In this document: piece by piece, positions 36,338-45,314 of the stretch
Position numbering within the stretch: the stretch's first letter is position 1
Layout: each line of letters begins with the position of its first letter
Assembly (NCBI RefSeq): GCF_000422565.1
Contig: NZ_AUMA01000008.1
Coordinates: forward strand, 186,001-250,000
Length of the DNA: 64,000 nt
Direction: 5' to 3'
From: Desulfovibrio aminophilus DSM 12254
GTDB taxonomy: Bacteria > Desulfobacterota > Desulfovibrionia > Desulfovibrionales > Desulfovibrionaceae
Notes under the pieces: generated by a model
Seen by the model: the letters and a program-made list of their open reading frames with translations, nothing else
What the model was told of the DNA's origin: nothing
The model's database searches: none
Position numbers and translations under genes: made by a program

Positions 36338-36848
36338 GGATGATGGAGTCCGCCGCAACGAGCGGATTCGCATTCCTCAGATCCGGGTCATTGACGATGA
36401 TGGTTCCCAGCTCGGGATCATGGCCACGGCTGACGCTTTGCGTCACGCTCAGGAGAAGGGTCTCGACCTCGTGGAGGTTTCGCCCAACGCCGATCCGCCG
36501 GTCTGCCGCATCATGGACTTCGGCAAGTTCAAGTACCAGCAGCAGAAACGGCAGCAGGAAGCCAAGAAGAAACAGACAGTCATTCAGATCAAGGAAGTGA
36601 AGTTCCGGCCCAAGACCGACGAGCACGACTACCAGACGAAGCTCAAGCATATCAAGCGCTTCCTGGAAGACGGCGACCGCGTCAAGGCCACCGTGTTCTT
36701 CCGGGGGCGGGAGATCGTGCATAAGGACAGGGGACAGAACATGCTGGACCGCGTGGTGGAAGACCTGCGCGAGATAGCGAAGATGGAGCAGGGGGCCCAG
36801 TTCGAGGGCCGGACCATGAACATCATGCTGGCCCCGATCAAGAAATAG
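36303..36848 (+). CDS. infC: translation initiation factor IF-3, probable ATA start
   Basis: Protein of 181 residues if started at ATA 36303 (reading Met-Ala-Phe-Pro...). It prevents 30S-50S joining and checks initiator codons. No ATG, GTG or TTG in frame gives a family-like N-terminus: the ATG at 36261 lies deep inside thrS and adds non-family residues. ATA is preceded by GGAGGG at ideal spacing, and IF-3 genes commonly use rare starts for autoregulation. ATT at 36333 is a second candidate. The N-domain ([18 protein letters not shown]), linker [17 protein letters not shown] and C-domain ([15 protein letters not shown]) are typical. Confidence 0.9.
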   Translation: MAFPRRQGPPIKDDGVRRNERIRIPQIRVIDDDGSQLGIMATADALRHAQEKGLDLVEVSPNADPPVCRIMDFGKFKYQQQKRQQEAKKKQTVIQIKEVKFRPKTDEHDYQTKLKHIKRFLEDGDRVKATVFFRGREIVHKDRGQNMLDRVVEDLREIAKMEQGAQFEGRTMNIMLAPIKK

Positions 36849-36890
36849 GCGACGGCCGGTTTTTCCGGTTGTTCATTTAAGGAGGAAAGA

Positions 36891-37088
36891 ATGCCCAAGC
36901 TCAAGACCAACCGCAGCGCCGCCAAGCGCTTCAGCGTCACGGGCAGTGGCAAGTTCAAGCGCCGCCGCAAGAACCTGCGCCACATCCTGACCAAGAAGAA
37001 CGCCAAGCGCAAGCGTCGTCTCGGCCAGTCCACCGTTGCGGACTCCACCAACGAGAAGGGACTGCGCCGCCTGATGCCCTACGCCTAG
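36891..37088 (+). CDS. rpmI: 50S ribosomal protein L35
   Basis: Protein of 65 residues, very basic, with the L35 pattern [20 protein letters not shown] and [14 protein letters not shown]. It follows an AAGGAGG ribosome site, 42 bases after infC. Part of the infC-rpmI-rplT operon. Confidence 0.98.
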   Translation: MPKLKTNRSAAKRFSVTGSGKFKRRRKNLRHILTKKNAKRKRRLGQSTVADSTNEKGLRRLMPYA

Positions 37089-37179
37089 GCGTAGCTGAAA
37101 CGAACCCAAAGACTCTGGTCCACCCGCCAAAGCCCACGCGGCAGTTGGGGGGTCCAAAGCGAATTCGGAGGAACGAGCA

Positions 37180-37533
37180 ATGAGAGTCAAACGTGGTCTC
37201 GCCGCCCATCGGCGACACAAGAAATTCCTGAAGATGGCCAAGGGCTACCGTGGTTCCGGGCGGCGTTTGTACGTCACCGCCCGGGAGCGTGTCGAAAAGG
37301 CCCTGGTTTTCGCCTACCGCGACCGCAAGAACCGCAAGCGCGAATTCCGCAAGCTCTGGATCGTGCGCATCAACGCCGGCGCCCGCCTGTGCGGCCTGTC
37401 CTACAGCCGTATGATGAACGGCCTGAAGAAGGCCGGAATCGAGCTGAACCGCAAGGTGCTGGCCGACATGGCCGTGCGCGACAAGGACGTGTTCGCCAAG
37501 ATCGCCGAGGCCGCCAAGGCCCAGGTGGCGTAG
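37180..37533 (+). CDS. rplT: 50S ribosomal protein L20
   Basis: Protein of 117 residues: [30 protein letters not shown], and a globular C-terminus [20 protein letters not shown]. It binds 23S rRNA early in 50S assembly. In other bacteria L20 also represses its own operon by binding leader RNA; the 91-base gap before it has room for such an element, but I cannot identify one. Confidence 0.98.
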   Translation: MRVKRGLAAHRRHKKFLKMAKGYRGSGRRLYVTARERVEKALVFAYRDRKNRKREFRKLWIVRINAGARLCGLSYSRMMNGLKKAGIELNRKVLADMAVRDKDVFAKIAEAAKAQVA

Positions 37534-37536
37534 ACG

Positions 37537-38589
37537 GTGGCCAAGGACATCCGGTCCTTTCTGGAATCACTGGACGACCTGGCCCGGGCGTGTGAAGAGC
37601 GCCGGGGCCAGGTTTCTTCCTTGAAGGATCTGGAGGAACTGCGCGTCGAATTCCTCGGCCGCAAGGGGCGCCTGGCCCAGTGCATGCTGGACCTGCCCGG
37701 CATGAGCGCCGAGGACAAGCCCACCGCCGGCCGCAAGGCCAACGAGATCAAGGCCGCCCTCACCGAGATCATCGAGGGCCGCGAGCGCGAGCTGGCGGCC
37801 GCCGAGGCCGGGGCCGCCCTGTCCCGCTTCGACCCCACGCTGCCCGGCCGTCGTCCCCAGCAAGGCTCCCTGCACCCCGTGACCCTGGTGACCCAGGAAA
37901 TCTGCGACGTGTTCGCGGGCCTGGGCTTCGACGTGGTCTCCGGGCCCGAGGTGGAGAGCGACTGGTACAATTTCGAGGCCCTGAACATCCCGCCCGAACA
38001 TCCGGCGCGGGACATGCAGGATACCCTCTACGTCTCGGAGTCCATCGTCCTGCGCACGCACACCTCGCCCCTGCAGGTGCGCACCATGCTCGCCCGCAAG
38101 CCGCCGGTGGCGGTCGTTGCCCCTGGCAAGGTCTACCGCCGCGACTCGGACATCACCCACACGCCCATGTTCCACCAGATCGAGGGCCTGCTGGCCGACC
38201 GCAAGGTGAGCATGGGCGACCTGCGCGGAACGCTCACGGCCTTCGTGCGCGCGGTCTTCGGCGCGGACACCCGGGTGCGCTTCCGGCCGAGCTTCTTCCC
38301 CTTCACCGAACCGAGCGCCGAGGTGGACATCTCCTGCGTGCTCTGCGGCGGCAAGGGGCACGTCGGCTCGGAGCCCTGCCGCGTGTGCAAGCGCACGGGC
38401 TGGGTGGAGATCCTGGGTTGCGGCATGGTCGATCCCAACGTCTTCGCCGCCGTCGGCTACGATCCCGAGGAAATCACGGGCTTCGCCTTCGGCATGGGCG
38501 TCGAGCGCGTGGCCATGCTCAAGTACGGGGTCAACGACCTGCGCATGTTCTTCGAGAACGACGTCCGGTTCCTGGAACAGTTCGCCTGA
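37537..38589 (+). CDS. pheS: phenylalanine-tRNA ligase alpha subunit
   Basis: Protein of 350 residues. An N-terminal coiled coil (1-85) precedes the class II core: [19 protein letters not shown], the motif 2 loop [20 protein letters not shown] and motif 3 [15 protein letters not shown] Cys4 zinc-type knuckle [18 protein letters not shown] lies before the [12 protein letters not shown] block; similar Cys insertions occur in other bacterial PheS. The start is GTG at 37537, three bases after rplT, with a weak ribosome site (AGGTGG within rplT), suggesting coupling. Confidence 0.97.
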   Translation: MAKDIRSFLESLDDLARACEERRGQVSSLKDLEELRVEFLGRKGRLAQCMLDLPGMSAEDKPTAGRKANEIKAALTEIIEGRERELAAAEAGAALSRFDPTLPGRRPQQGSLHPVTLVTQEICDVFAGLGFDVVSGPEVESDWYNFEALNIPPEHPARDMQDTLYVSESIVLRTHTSPLQVRTMLARKPPVAVVAPGKVYRRDSDITHTPMFHQIEGLLADRKVSMGDLRGTLTAFVRAVFGADTRVRFRPSFFPFTEPSAEVDISCVLCGGKGHVGSEPCRVCKRTGWVEILGCGMVDPNVFAAVGYDPEEITGFAFGMGVERVAMLKYGVNDLRMFFENDVRFLEQFA

Positions 38590-38686
38590 CCCGGGGGGCG
38601 CCGCGCGCGTCCCCGTTCGGCATATTCCCCGGGCCGTCGCGGCGTGCCGCGCCGGCCCGGCCTGTTGCAAGCGTCGGGAGTGGGCT

Positions 38687-38722
38687 TGGGGAAGGCCCGC
38701 ATCCCGCAAAGGGGCCTTCCCC
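38687..38722 (+). promoter_or_regulatory. leader hairpin before pheT
   Basis: GGGGAAGGCCC (38687-38697) pairs perfectly with GGGCCTTCCCC (38712-38722), and the pheT Shine-Dalgarno GGAG follows at once (38723-38726). No T run follows, so it is not a simple terminator; it could modulate pheT translation or RNA stability between pheS and pheT. Confidence 0.5.
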
Positions 38723-38733
38723 GGAGTCCGTCC

Positions 38734-41133
38734 ATGCTCATCTCTCTTTCCTGGCTGCGTGAGTTCGTGCCCTACGAGGGCGACGTTCAAAACCTCGGTG
38801 ACCGGCTGACCATGCTCGGCCTGGAGCTGGAGGGCATCCACGACCCCTTCGCGGAGATCGCCCAGGTGGTCGTGGGCCACGTGACCGAGTGCGCCAGACA
38901 CCCCGAGTCCGATCATCTTTCCGTCTGTTCCGTCGACATCGGCACGGGCGAACTCCTATCTATAGTCTGCGGCGCGCCCAACGTGGCCGCCGGGCAGAAG
39001 GTGCCCGTGGCCCCCGTGGGCAGCACCCTGCCCGGCGGGCTGCAGATCAAGAAGGCGAAGCTCCGCGGCGTGCCCTCCATGGGCATGATCTGCTCCGAGC
39101 GCGAACTGGGGCTCTCCGAGGCCCACGAGGGCATCCTGGTCCTGCCGGACTCCTGCGGCGTGGGCCGGCCCCTGACCGAGGCCCTGAACCTGGAGCGCAC
39201 GGTCCTGGACATATCCATCACGCCCAACCGCGCGGACTGTCTGAGCGTGCTCGGCATCGCCCGGGAGACCGCCCTGGCCTTCGGCCTGCCCCTGACGATG
39301 CCGTCCTGCGCGGTGGAGGAAGGCGGCGAGGACGCGGCCGGACTGCTGGCCCTGGAGATCGCGGACGGCGAACTCTGCCCCCTGTATCAGGCCCGGCTGC
39401 TCTCCGGCGTGCGCATGGGCAAGGCCCCGGACTGGATGCGCTACCGGCTCACGGCCGTTGGCCTGCGGCCCATCAGCAACATCGTGGACGTGACCAACTA
39501 CGTCATGATGGAGCTGGGGCATCCCCTGCATGCCTTCGACCGCGACCTCCTGGCGGGCGCGAAAATACGCGTGGCCCCGGCCATCGACGGCATGCTTTTC
39601 ACGACCCTGGATGGCCAGGAGCGCAAGCTCTTGGCCTCGGACCTGCTCATCTGGGACGGTGAGAAGCCGGTGGCCCTGGCGGGCGTCATGGGCGGCCTGA
39701 ACAGCGAGATCGGCGACGGGACCACCGAGGTGGCCTTGGAGTGCGCCGTGTTCCGGCCCGGAACCATCCGCCGCACCGCCCGCCGCCTGGCCCTGCCCAG
39801 CGAGGCGTCCTACCGCTTCGAGCGCGGCGTGGACCAGGTGGGCGCGCGTCTGGCCGTGGATCGCGCGGCCCGGCTCATGGCCGAGGTCTCCGGGGCCCGC
39901 GTCCTGCGCGGCGTGGTGACCGCCGAGCCCAAGCCCTGGACGACCCGGGTGCATGGATTCCGCCTGGGGCGCTGCAACGATCTCCTGGGCCTCGAACTGG
40001 CCCCAGAGTTCGCCCGCGAGACGTTCACACGCATGGGCTGCCTCGTGGACGAGTCCGACGCCGCCCGCTGGTCCGTGACCACGCCGCCCTGGCGGTTGGA
40101 CCTGGAGCGCGAGGTGGACCTCTCCGAGGAACTGGCCCGGGTGTACGGAGTGGACCGCATTCCGGCCGTGCTTCCGCGCGTGGCCAAGTCCCTGGACGTC
40201 GTGGGCCGGGAGGAAGGCGAGTTCGCCTTCAACCGCCGGATCAAGGCCTGGGCCTCGGGCGTGGGCCTGCGCGAGGTGGTCAACTACAGCTTCGTGGGCC
40301 AGAAGGATTTGGACCTGCTTTGTCTGGAGGGCGGCTGCCGTATCGCCATCGCCAACCCGCTCACCGAGGAGCAGAACGTCCTGCGCACGGCAGTGGCCCC
40401 GAGCCTGCTCCAGAACCTCAAGCACAACATCGCCCAGGGCAATGCGCGGCTGCGGCTGTTCGAGCTGGCCCGGGTGTACTTCGAGGACCAGGATTCGGAG
40501 ACCCGCGCCCGAGAGCACACCCGGCTGGGGATCCTTTTGCACGGTCCGCGCTTCGCCGAGGATTGGCCCTGGCCCTTGGAGGACGCCGATTATCTCGACG
40601 CCAAGGGACTGGTCGAGGGGCTTTTCGAACACCTCAAGCTGGGCCGCCCGGAGTTTGCCGCCCTGGACGGGCACTGCTTCCTGGAACCCGCCGTGGCCGT
40701 GAGCCTGGAGGGCAAGACTCTGGGTACGCTGGGCCGGGTCAAGGCCGACATGGCCGACGCCCATCACGCCCGCCGCGAGGTCTGGATGGCCGACCTGGAC
40801 GTGGACCTTCTCCGCGCGCTGCACACGGCCCGCAAGGTCGAGTTCCGGCCGCTGCCCACCTTCCCGCCGGTGCGCCGGGACGTGACCGTGACCTGCCCCG
40901 GCGGCCTGGCCGCCGAGTCCGTGCGCCGGACCATCCAGGAACTCCGTCCGCAGTTCCTGGAGAGCGTGGAAATGGTCGACCTGTTCACGCCCGCCCCGGA
41001 CAAGGACGAGCGCAACCTGACCTTCCGCCTGACCTACCGTCACTCGGCCCGGACCCTGAAGGACAAGGAAGTGGACAAGGAACACGGCAAGATGGTCGAC
41101 GGGTTGCTGCAAAAGCTGCCGGTTCGGCTGTAG
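38734..41133 (+). CDS. pheT: phenylalanine-tRNA ligase beta subunit
   Basis: Protein of 799 residues, the usual length. N-terminal PheT region, then a tRNA-binding (EMAP-like) domain at 40-150 (VVVGHVTECARHPESDHLSVC), B3/4 editing core (GLRPISNIVDVTNYVMMELGHPLHAFD), B5, the catalytic-like domain, and the C-terminal ferredoxin-fold anticodon-binding domain (FPPVRRDVTVTCPG, to the end). It starts at ATG 38734 behind GGAG, 144 bases after pheS. A strong terminator follows. Confidence 0.97.
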   Translation: MLISLSWLREFVPYEGDVQNLGDRLTMLGLELEGIHDPFAEIAQVVVGHVTECARHPESDHLSVCSVDIGTGELLSIVCGAPNVAAGQKVPVAPVGSTLPGGLQIKKAKLRGVPSMGMICSERELGLSEAHEGILVLPDSCGVGRPLTEALNLERTVLDISITPNRADCLSVLGIARETALAFGLPLTMPSCAVEEGGEDAAGLLALEIADGELCPLYQARLLSGVRMGKAPDWMRYRLTAVGLRPISNIVDVTNYVMMELGHPLHAFDRDLLAGAKIRVAPAIDGMLFTTLDGQERKLLASDLLIWDGEKPVALAGVMGGLNSEIGDGTTEVALECAVFRPGTIRRTARRLALPSEASYRFERGVDQVGARLAVDRAARLMAEVSGARVLRGVVTAEPKPWTTRVHGFRLGRCNDLLGLELAPEFARETFTRMGCLVDESDAARWSVTTPPWRLDLEREVDLSEELARVYGVDRIPAVLPRVAKSLDVVGREEGEFAFNRRIKAWASGVGLREVVNYSFVGQKDLDLLCLEGGCRIAIANPLTEEQNVLRTAVAPSLLQNLKHNIAQGNARLRLFELARVYFEDQDSETRAREHTRLGILLHGPRFAEDWPWPLEDADYLDAKGLVEGLFEHLKLGRPEFAALDGHCFLEPAVAVSLEGKTLGTLGRVKADMADAHHARREVWMADLDVDLLRALHTARKVEFRPLPTFPPVRRDVTVTCPGGLAAESVRRTIQELRPQFLESVEMVDLFTPAPDKDERNLTFRLTYRHSARTLKDKEVDKEHGKMVDGLLQKLPVRL

Positions 41134-41155
41134 GCGTTTCCGCCGTTCAGAATCC

Positions 41156-41179
41156 AGGGGGCTCCGGCCCCCTTTTTTT
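41156..41179 (+). terminator. intrinsic terminator after pheT
   Basis: GGGGGC (41157-41162) and GCCCCC (41167-41172) form the stem with a TCCG loop, followed by seven T. It closes the long thrS-pheT transcript. Confidence 0.9.
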
Positions 41180-41229
41180 CGCTTGTTTCAGGTGTTCCCC
41201 GCGCCCCCTTCCTCTGCTATTGTTCCCTC

Positions 41230-41568
41230 ATGGACGGGAAATCCGGCTCCAAGACCTACAAGATCGGCCAGGCCGCCGAACTGCTCGGCATCAAGCCCTT
41301 TGTGCTGCGCTTCTGGGAGGGCGAGTTCCCCCAGTTGGAGCCGTTGCGCACGGCTTCGGGCCAGCGCATGTACAGCGAGGAGCAGCTCGGGCTGGTGCGT
41401 GAGATCAAGCACCTGCTCTACGACGAGGGCCTGACCATCGAGGGCGCGCGCAAGCGCCTGGAGGAAAAGGGGCCCAGCGACCTGCTGCGCGAAGTGCGCG
41501 ACGAGCTGCTGGCCATCCGCGACCTGCTCGCGGGCAAGGACGGTTTCAACACGGAGGTGCGCTCATGA
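41230..41568 (+). CDS. MerR-family transcriptional regulator
   Basis: Protein of 112 residues. An N-terminal winged helix (YKIGQAAELLGIKPFVLRFWE, then PLRTASGQRMYSEEQ) is followed by a short coiled coil (65-100). There are no metal-binding Cys, so it is not a metal-sensing MerR; the short form resembles the regulator commonly found next to pheT in many bacteria. Its TGA stop overlaps the AsmA ATG (ATGA), so the two are translationally coupled. Confidence 0.9.
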   Translation: MDGKSGSKTYKIGQAAELLGIKPFVLRFWEGEFPQLEPLRTASGQRMYSEEQLGLVREIKHLLYDEGLTIEGARKRLEEKGPSDLLREVRDELLAIRDLLAGKDGFNTEVRS

Positions 41569-43736
41569 ACAAATGGCTCAAGTATGGATTGCTGACCCTC
41601 GGTGTGGGAGTGCTGCTCCTGGTGATCGGGGCGGTGATTTTCGTGAGCACCTTCGACCCGAACCAGTACAAGACCCAGATCGCCGAGGCCGTGAAGAAGG
41701 CCACGGGCCGCGACCTCGCCTTTCAGGGCGACGTGAAGGTGTCGGTCTTTCCCTGGATCGGGGCCGACGTGGGCGGTGTGACCCTGGGCAACGCCCCCGG
41801 CTTCGGCGACAAGCCCATGGTCAGCTTCACCTCGGCCAAGGTCCGCATCAAGCTTTTGCCGCTCCTCTCCGGCAGTGTGGAGATGGGCAAGGTGAGCCTG
41901 GACAACCTGACCCTCAACCTGGCTCGGGCCAAGGACGGGCGGACCAACTGGGACGACCTCGCGGGCAAGGGCGAGGACAAGGGCGCCGCTCCGGCGTCGG
42001 CGCCATCCAAAAGCGGCGGGGAATTGTCCCTGGCCGTGGGCGGACTGGCGATCACCAACGCCAACATCTTCTGGGAGGACGCCAAGGAAGGCAAGAGCTA
42101 CGCCGTGCGCGAGGTGAACCTGGAAACCGGGGCCATCGATCCCGGCGACCCGTTCGACTTCAAGCTCGCCTTCGCCCTGGACAGCACGGAGCCCGAACTG
42201 CGGACACGCAACGTCCTCTCCGGCGTCGCGACCCTGGACACCGGCGCGAAACGCTATGCGGTGAAGGATTTCAAACTTTCGGTCCAGGCCCAGGGCAAGG
42301 CCGTGCCCGGCGGCAAGGTCGAGGCGGTCCTGGCCGCGGCCCAGGCCCAGACCGACCTCAAGGCTCAGACAGGTGGGCTTTCCGGCCTCGTGTTCACGGC
42401 CTACAACCTGAAGGTCACGGGTCAGGCCGATGCGGCCAAGATACTGGACGGCCCCGAGGCCTCCGGGCAACTGGAGATCGCGCCCTTCGACGTCAAGGAA
42501 CTGCTCCGCTCCCTGGGACAGGCCCCGCTGGAGACCGCCGACCCCGAGGCCCTCAAGCAGGTCTCGGCCAAGCTCTCGTTCAAGACCGCCAAGGACAAAG
42601 CCTCCGTGGACAAGCTCCTGTTGAAGCTGGACCAGACCACCTTGGAGGCGGTGGCCTCGATACAGAACTTCGCCAAGCCGTTTTACGCCCTGACCGCCCA
42701 GGTGGACAGCATCGACGTGGATCGTTATCTGCCGCCCAAGAAACAAGGCGGCGGGAGTCCCTCGGGCCAGTCCTCCGGAGCCTCCGGCGGCTCCGGCGAA
42801 GTCATCCCGGTGAAAGTCATCCGCGACCTGGGCCTGGACGCCCGGCTGGACGTGGGCAAACTCAAGGTCTCCGGCTTGCGCCTGAGCGACGTGAAGGTGC
42901 GGGCCCAGGCCAAGGACGGCCTGCTCACCGTGGACCCGGCGGAGTTGCTGCTCTACGGCGGCAGTCTCGCTTCCGCGCTTTCCATCGACTGTCGCCCGGA
43001 TACGCCGCACAGCGCCGTGCGCGCGACCCTGTCCAAGGTCCAACTCGGGCCGCTGCTCAAGGACATGAGCGGCAAGGACAACATCGACGGCAACCTGAAC
43101 CTCAAGGCCGATCTGCGCACCACCGGGGCCACGGTCCCGGCCCTCAAGCGCGGGCTCGGCGGCAACTTGGCCCTGGACATCCACGACGGCGTGTTCCCGG
43201 GCGTGGACCTGGAGGCCATGACCAAGGCGGTCATGTCGGCGGGCGGCAAGAGTGGCACGGTGCAGGGCAAGTCCTCGGACCGCACACCGTTCGGCTCCAT
43301 CACGGCCACGGCCGTGGCCGCCAACGGCGTCATCGTCAACCGCGACCTGGACGTGCGCTCGCCCAACGTGCGGGCCGACGGCGAGGGGCAGGTGAACCTG
43401 CCGGCCGACAGCATCGACTACCTCGTGCGGGCCCGGCTCGTGGCCGCCACCTCCTCGGACACCGGGCTCCTGGTGCCAGTGCGCATCAAGGGCAGCCTGT
43501 CCGATCCGTCCTTCGGCGTGGACTTGGCCGAGTACTTCAAGGGCGCGGCCGCCGGTCTGGTCAAGGGGGTGGGCGGAGCGGTCCAGGGAGTCGGCGGGGC
43601 CATCGGCGGGGCCGTTGAGGGCGTGTTCGGCGGCAAGAAGAAGGAATCCTCCGGCACGTCGACGCAGCAGACACAGCCGCAGCAGGAGCCGAAGAAGAAG
43701 GGCGGCGCCCTGGAAGGACTCAAGAAGCTCTTCTAG
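41565..43736 (+). CDS. AsmA-family protein
   Basis: Protein of 723 residues. One N-terminal membrane helix (YGLLTLGVGVLLLVIGAVIF) anchors a large periplasmic region. FDPNQYKTQIAEAVKKATGR and LSFQGDV-like DLAFQGDVKVSVFPWIG are the AsmA N-terminal signature, and the C-terminal AsmA domain spans about 470-640. Ser/Gly-rich linkers (about 395-410) and a Gly/Val-rich amphipathic stretch near 665-690 precede a Lys/Gln-rich tail. AsmA-like proteins are thought to move phospholipids between membranes. Coupled to the MerR gene; followed by a terminator. Confidence 0.9.
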   Translation: MNKWLKYGLLTLGVGVLLLVIGAVIFVSTFDPNQYKTQIAEAVKKATGRDLAFQGDVKVSVFPWIGADVGGVTLGNAPGFGDKPMVSFTSAKVRIKLLPLLSGSVEMGKVSLDNLTLNLARAKDGRTNWDDLAGKGEDKGAAPASAPSKSGGELSLAVGGLAITNANIFWEDAKEGKSYAVREVNLETGAIDPGDPFDFKLAFALDSTEPELRTRNVLSGVATLDTGAKRYAVKDFKLSVQAQGKAVPGGKVEAVLAAAQAQTDLKAQTGGLSGLVFTAYNLKVTGQADAAKILDGPEASGQLEIAPFDVKELLRSLGQAPLETADPEALKQVSAKLSFKTAKDKASVDKLLLKLDQTTLEAVASIQNFAKPFYALTAQVDSIDVDRYLPPKKQGGGSPSGQSSGASGGSGEVIPVKVIRDLGLDARLDVGKLKVSGLRLSDVKVRAQAKDGLLTVDPAELLLYGGSLASALSIDCRPDTPHSAVRATLSKVQLGPLLKDMSGKDNIDGNLNLKADLRTTGATVPALKRGLGGNLALDIHDGVFPGVDLEAMTKAVMSAGGKSGTVQGKSSDRTPFGSITATAVAANGVIVNRDLDVRSPNVRADGEGQVNLPADSIDYLVRARLVAATSSDTGLLVPVRIKGSLSDPSFGVDLAEYFKGAAAGLVKGVGGAVQGVGGAIGGAVEGVFGGKKKESSGTSTQQTQPQQEPKKKGGALEGLKKLF

Positions 43737-43761
43737 CAGCCACGCCTTCCGGAAAAAATGA

Positions 43762-43794
43762 AAAGGGCCTCCACCGTCGGTGGGGGCCCTTTGT
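43762..43794 (+). terminator. intrinsic terminator after the AsmA gene
   Basis: A 14-base stem (43762-43775 with 43779-43792, AAAGGGCC...GGCCCTTT type, one G-T pair) with a GTC loop and T run. It ends the AsmA transcript. The rest of 43795-44057 holds no gene; it carries the two Fur-box-like sites. Confidence 0.85.
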
Positions 43795-43940
43795 GCTTCC
43801 GACGCGGAGCGGAAGCGGCCGGGGCCCGCCGGAGGGAGTGGCCGGCGGGCCCGTTGCGAGGAGTCCGGCTTCGGGGCCTCGCGCTCTGGTCGAAGCGCGT
43901 TGCCCCAGAGAGTCGAGGAGTGTCTTGTCGCTAAGATTTT

Positions 43941-43959
43941 GATAATCATTTTCATGATG
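43941..43959. promoter_or_regulatory. Fur-box-like site 1
   Basis: GATAATCATTTTCATGATG matches 14 of 19 positions of the Fur consensus GATAATGATAATCATTATC. It lies about 100 bases upstream of the DUF2325 gene in an AT-rich patch unlike the surrounding GC-rich DNA. Confidence 0.55.
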
Positions 43960-44013
43960 GTCTGTCAAGTGCTGCGGGGTGGGATTTTTCAGTTGCCCTT
44001 CTGCCGCTATATT

Positions 44014-44032
44014 GATATTGAAAATCAAAATC
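44014..44032. promoter_or_regulatory. Fur-box-like site 2
   Basis: GATATTGAAAATCAAAATC matches 15 of 19 Fur consensus positions and ends 25 bases before the DUF2325 start. It overlaps or abuts a TATATT (44008-44013) that could be the -10 box, so binding would block transcription. Confidence 0.6.
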
Positions 44033-44057
44033 AATTAGGATCGGTTGGAGGGACGAT

Positions 44058-45254
44058 ATGAACCGCAAAAATATTTGGGAACACGTTGATTTTCAGTGCC
44101 CCATCGTGGGCACCTGCCTGACCACGGCCGAGCTGCGCCGTATCGCCGTCCGCGTCGGCCTGGAGATCGCGGAAGGGACCACGGATTTCGAGATGCATTC
44201 CTTGTTCGTGGTTCTCTGCAAGCGGCCCGAGCGTCCGGCCCGGGCCGTGCAGAAGCACCTGGACCGCAAATACCGTCGTGTCCTGCGGCGGTTTCTCCAT
44301 ACTCCGGGGGAGGGGATATGCGAGCTTTGGCGGGAGTATGCCGACCGGGGTGACATCGCCGGCCCCTTCTGGGCCGTCATGTCTCATCCCGACGTTTCGA
44401 GTGATTGCCTGCGTCGGGTTTACGGCGAGGTGCACATGCTCTCGCACGTTCAGGGCGCGGCCAACCGCGCCGACCTGAAGCGGCTGAACGAACTGGAGGC
44501 GCGCAACGTCGAACTGACCGAGACCCTGGCCGAGCGCAAGGGCGTGTTGCGCAAGTCCGTGGCTGTTTGGAAGGAGCGCAACGCGGCCCTGGAGCGCGAC
44601 CTGGCCCGGGAGCGGGCCCGACGCGAGAGCGTGGAGCGGGATCGGCTTTCCCTACGTGAATTGCTGGAAGGCAGGGCCCTGGAGCTTCTCACCCGGGAGC
44701 GGGAGGATTTGCGGCGGCAGGCCGAGAATCTGGCCCTGCGGCTGGAGGCTGCCGAGGAGCGTATCGTCGCCCAGGCCGCCTTGCTGGAACGCGGAAGCCG
44801 CGAATTGTCCAAGGCGCGTGAGAACCTGTCCGGCCGTGAACGCGAAGTCGCGGCCCTGGAGGCCTCGCTGACGATGGCCTTGGAGGGGAGCCCGGCCTGC
44901 GGCGGGGCTTGCGGCCACCCGGAGAGCTGCTCCTGCCCCCGTTTGCGTGGCAAGCGCGTGCTCTACGTGGGCGGGCGCAGCGGGCTGCGCTGTCATTATC
45001 GCTTGCTGGCCGAACGCCTCGGCTGTGAACTCCTGCATCACGACGGCGGCCTGGAGCAGTCTCCGCACCGGCTTCAGCAGCAGCTGGCCGGGGCTGACGC
45101 GGTGATCTGTCCGGTGGACTGCGTGAGCCACGAGGCCTGCGCCGCGGTCAAGAAAATGTGCAAGCACTGCCTCAAGCCCGTGCTCTTCGCCCGTTCCTCG
45201 GGCTTGTCGAGCCTTGCCGCCTCGCTCTCCGAGCTGGATAGGGTCAGTCAGTAG
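44058..45254 (+). CDS. DUF2325 domain protein with long coiled coil
   Basis: Protein of 398 residues. The N-terminal 130 residues are unassigned; 135-275 is a continuous Arg/Glu-rich coiled coil; residues 285-395 are a DUF2325 domain (KRVLYVGGRSGLRCHYRLLAE, then AVICPVDCVSHEACAAVKKMC and FARSSGLSSLA). A Cys-rich linker (CGGACGHPESCSC, about 278-291) could bind metal. ATG at 44058 follows GGAGGGACGAT. Two Fur-box-like sites upstream suggest iron-responsive control. Function of the domain is unknown. A strong terminator separates it from the convergent FmdE gene. Confidence 0.88.
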   Translation: MNRKNIWEHVDFQCPIVGTCLTTAELRRIAVRVGLEIAEGTTDFEMHSLFVVLCKRPERPARAVQKHLDRKYRRVLRRFLHTPGEGICELWREYADRGDIAGPFWAVMSHPDVSSDCLRRVYGEVHMLSHVQGAANRADLKRLNELEARNVELTETLAERKGVLRKSVAVWKERNAALERDLARERARRESVERDRLSLRELLEGRALELLTREREDLRRQAENLALRLEAAEERIVAQAALLERGSRELSKARENLSGREREVAALEASLTMALEGSPACGGACGHPESCSCPRLRGKRVLYVGGRSGLRCHYRLLAERLGCELLHHDGGLEQSPHRLQQQLAGADAVICPVDCVSHEACAAVKKMCKHCLKPVLFARSSGLSSLAASLSELDRVSQ

Positions 45255-45271
45255 CCCCCGCCGGAGAAGGA

Positions 45272-45304
45272 AAAAGAGCCCCCGCCGGGGCGGGGGCTCT
45301 TTTG
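45272..45304. terminator. bidirectional intrinsic terminator
   Basis: AAAAGAGCCCCCG pairs with CGGGGGCTCTTTT around a short C/G loop, with A/T runs on both sides. It serves both the DUF2325 gene (plus) and the FmdE fusion gene (minus), which converge here. Confidence 0.88.
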
Positions 45305-45314
45305 TTGCGGTCTT

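Noticed and set aside
38956-41112. A 718-residue minus-strand frame antisense to pheT
   Set aside because: Biased composition rich in Gly, Gln, Ala, His and Leu; pheT is unmistakable on the plus strand.
41418-43955. An 845-residue minus-strand frame antisense to the AsmA gene
   Set aside because: No motifs, runs across a terminator, and the AsmA protein on the plus strand is well supported.
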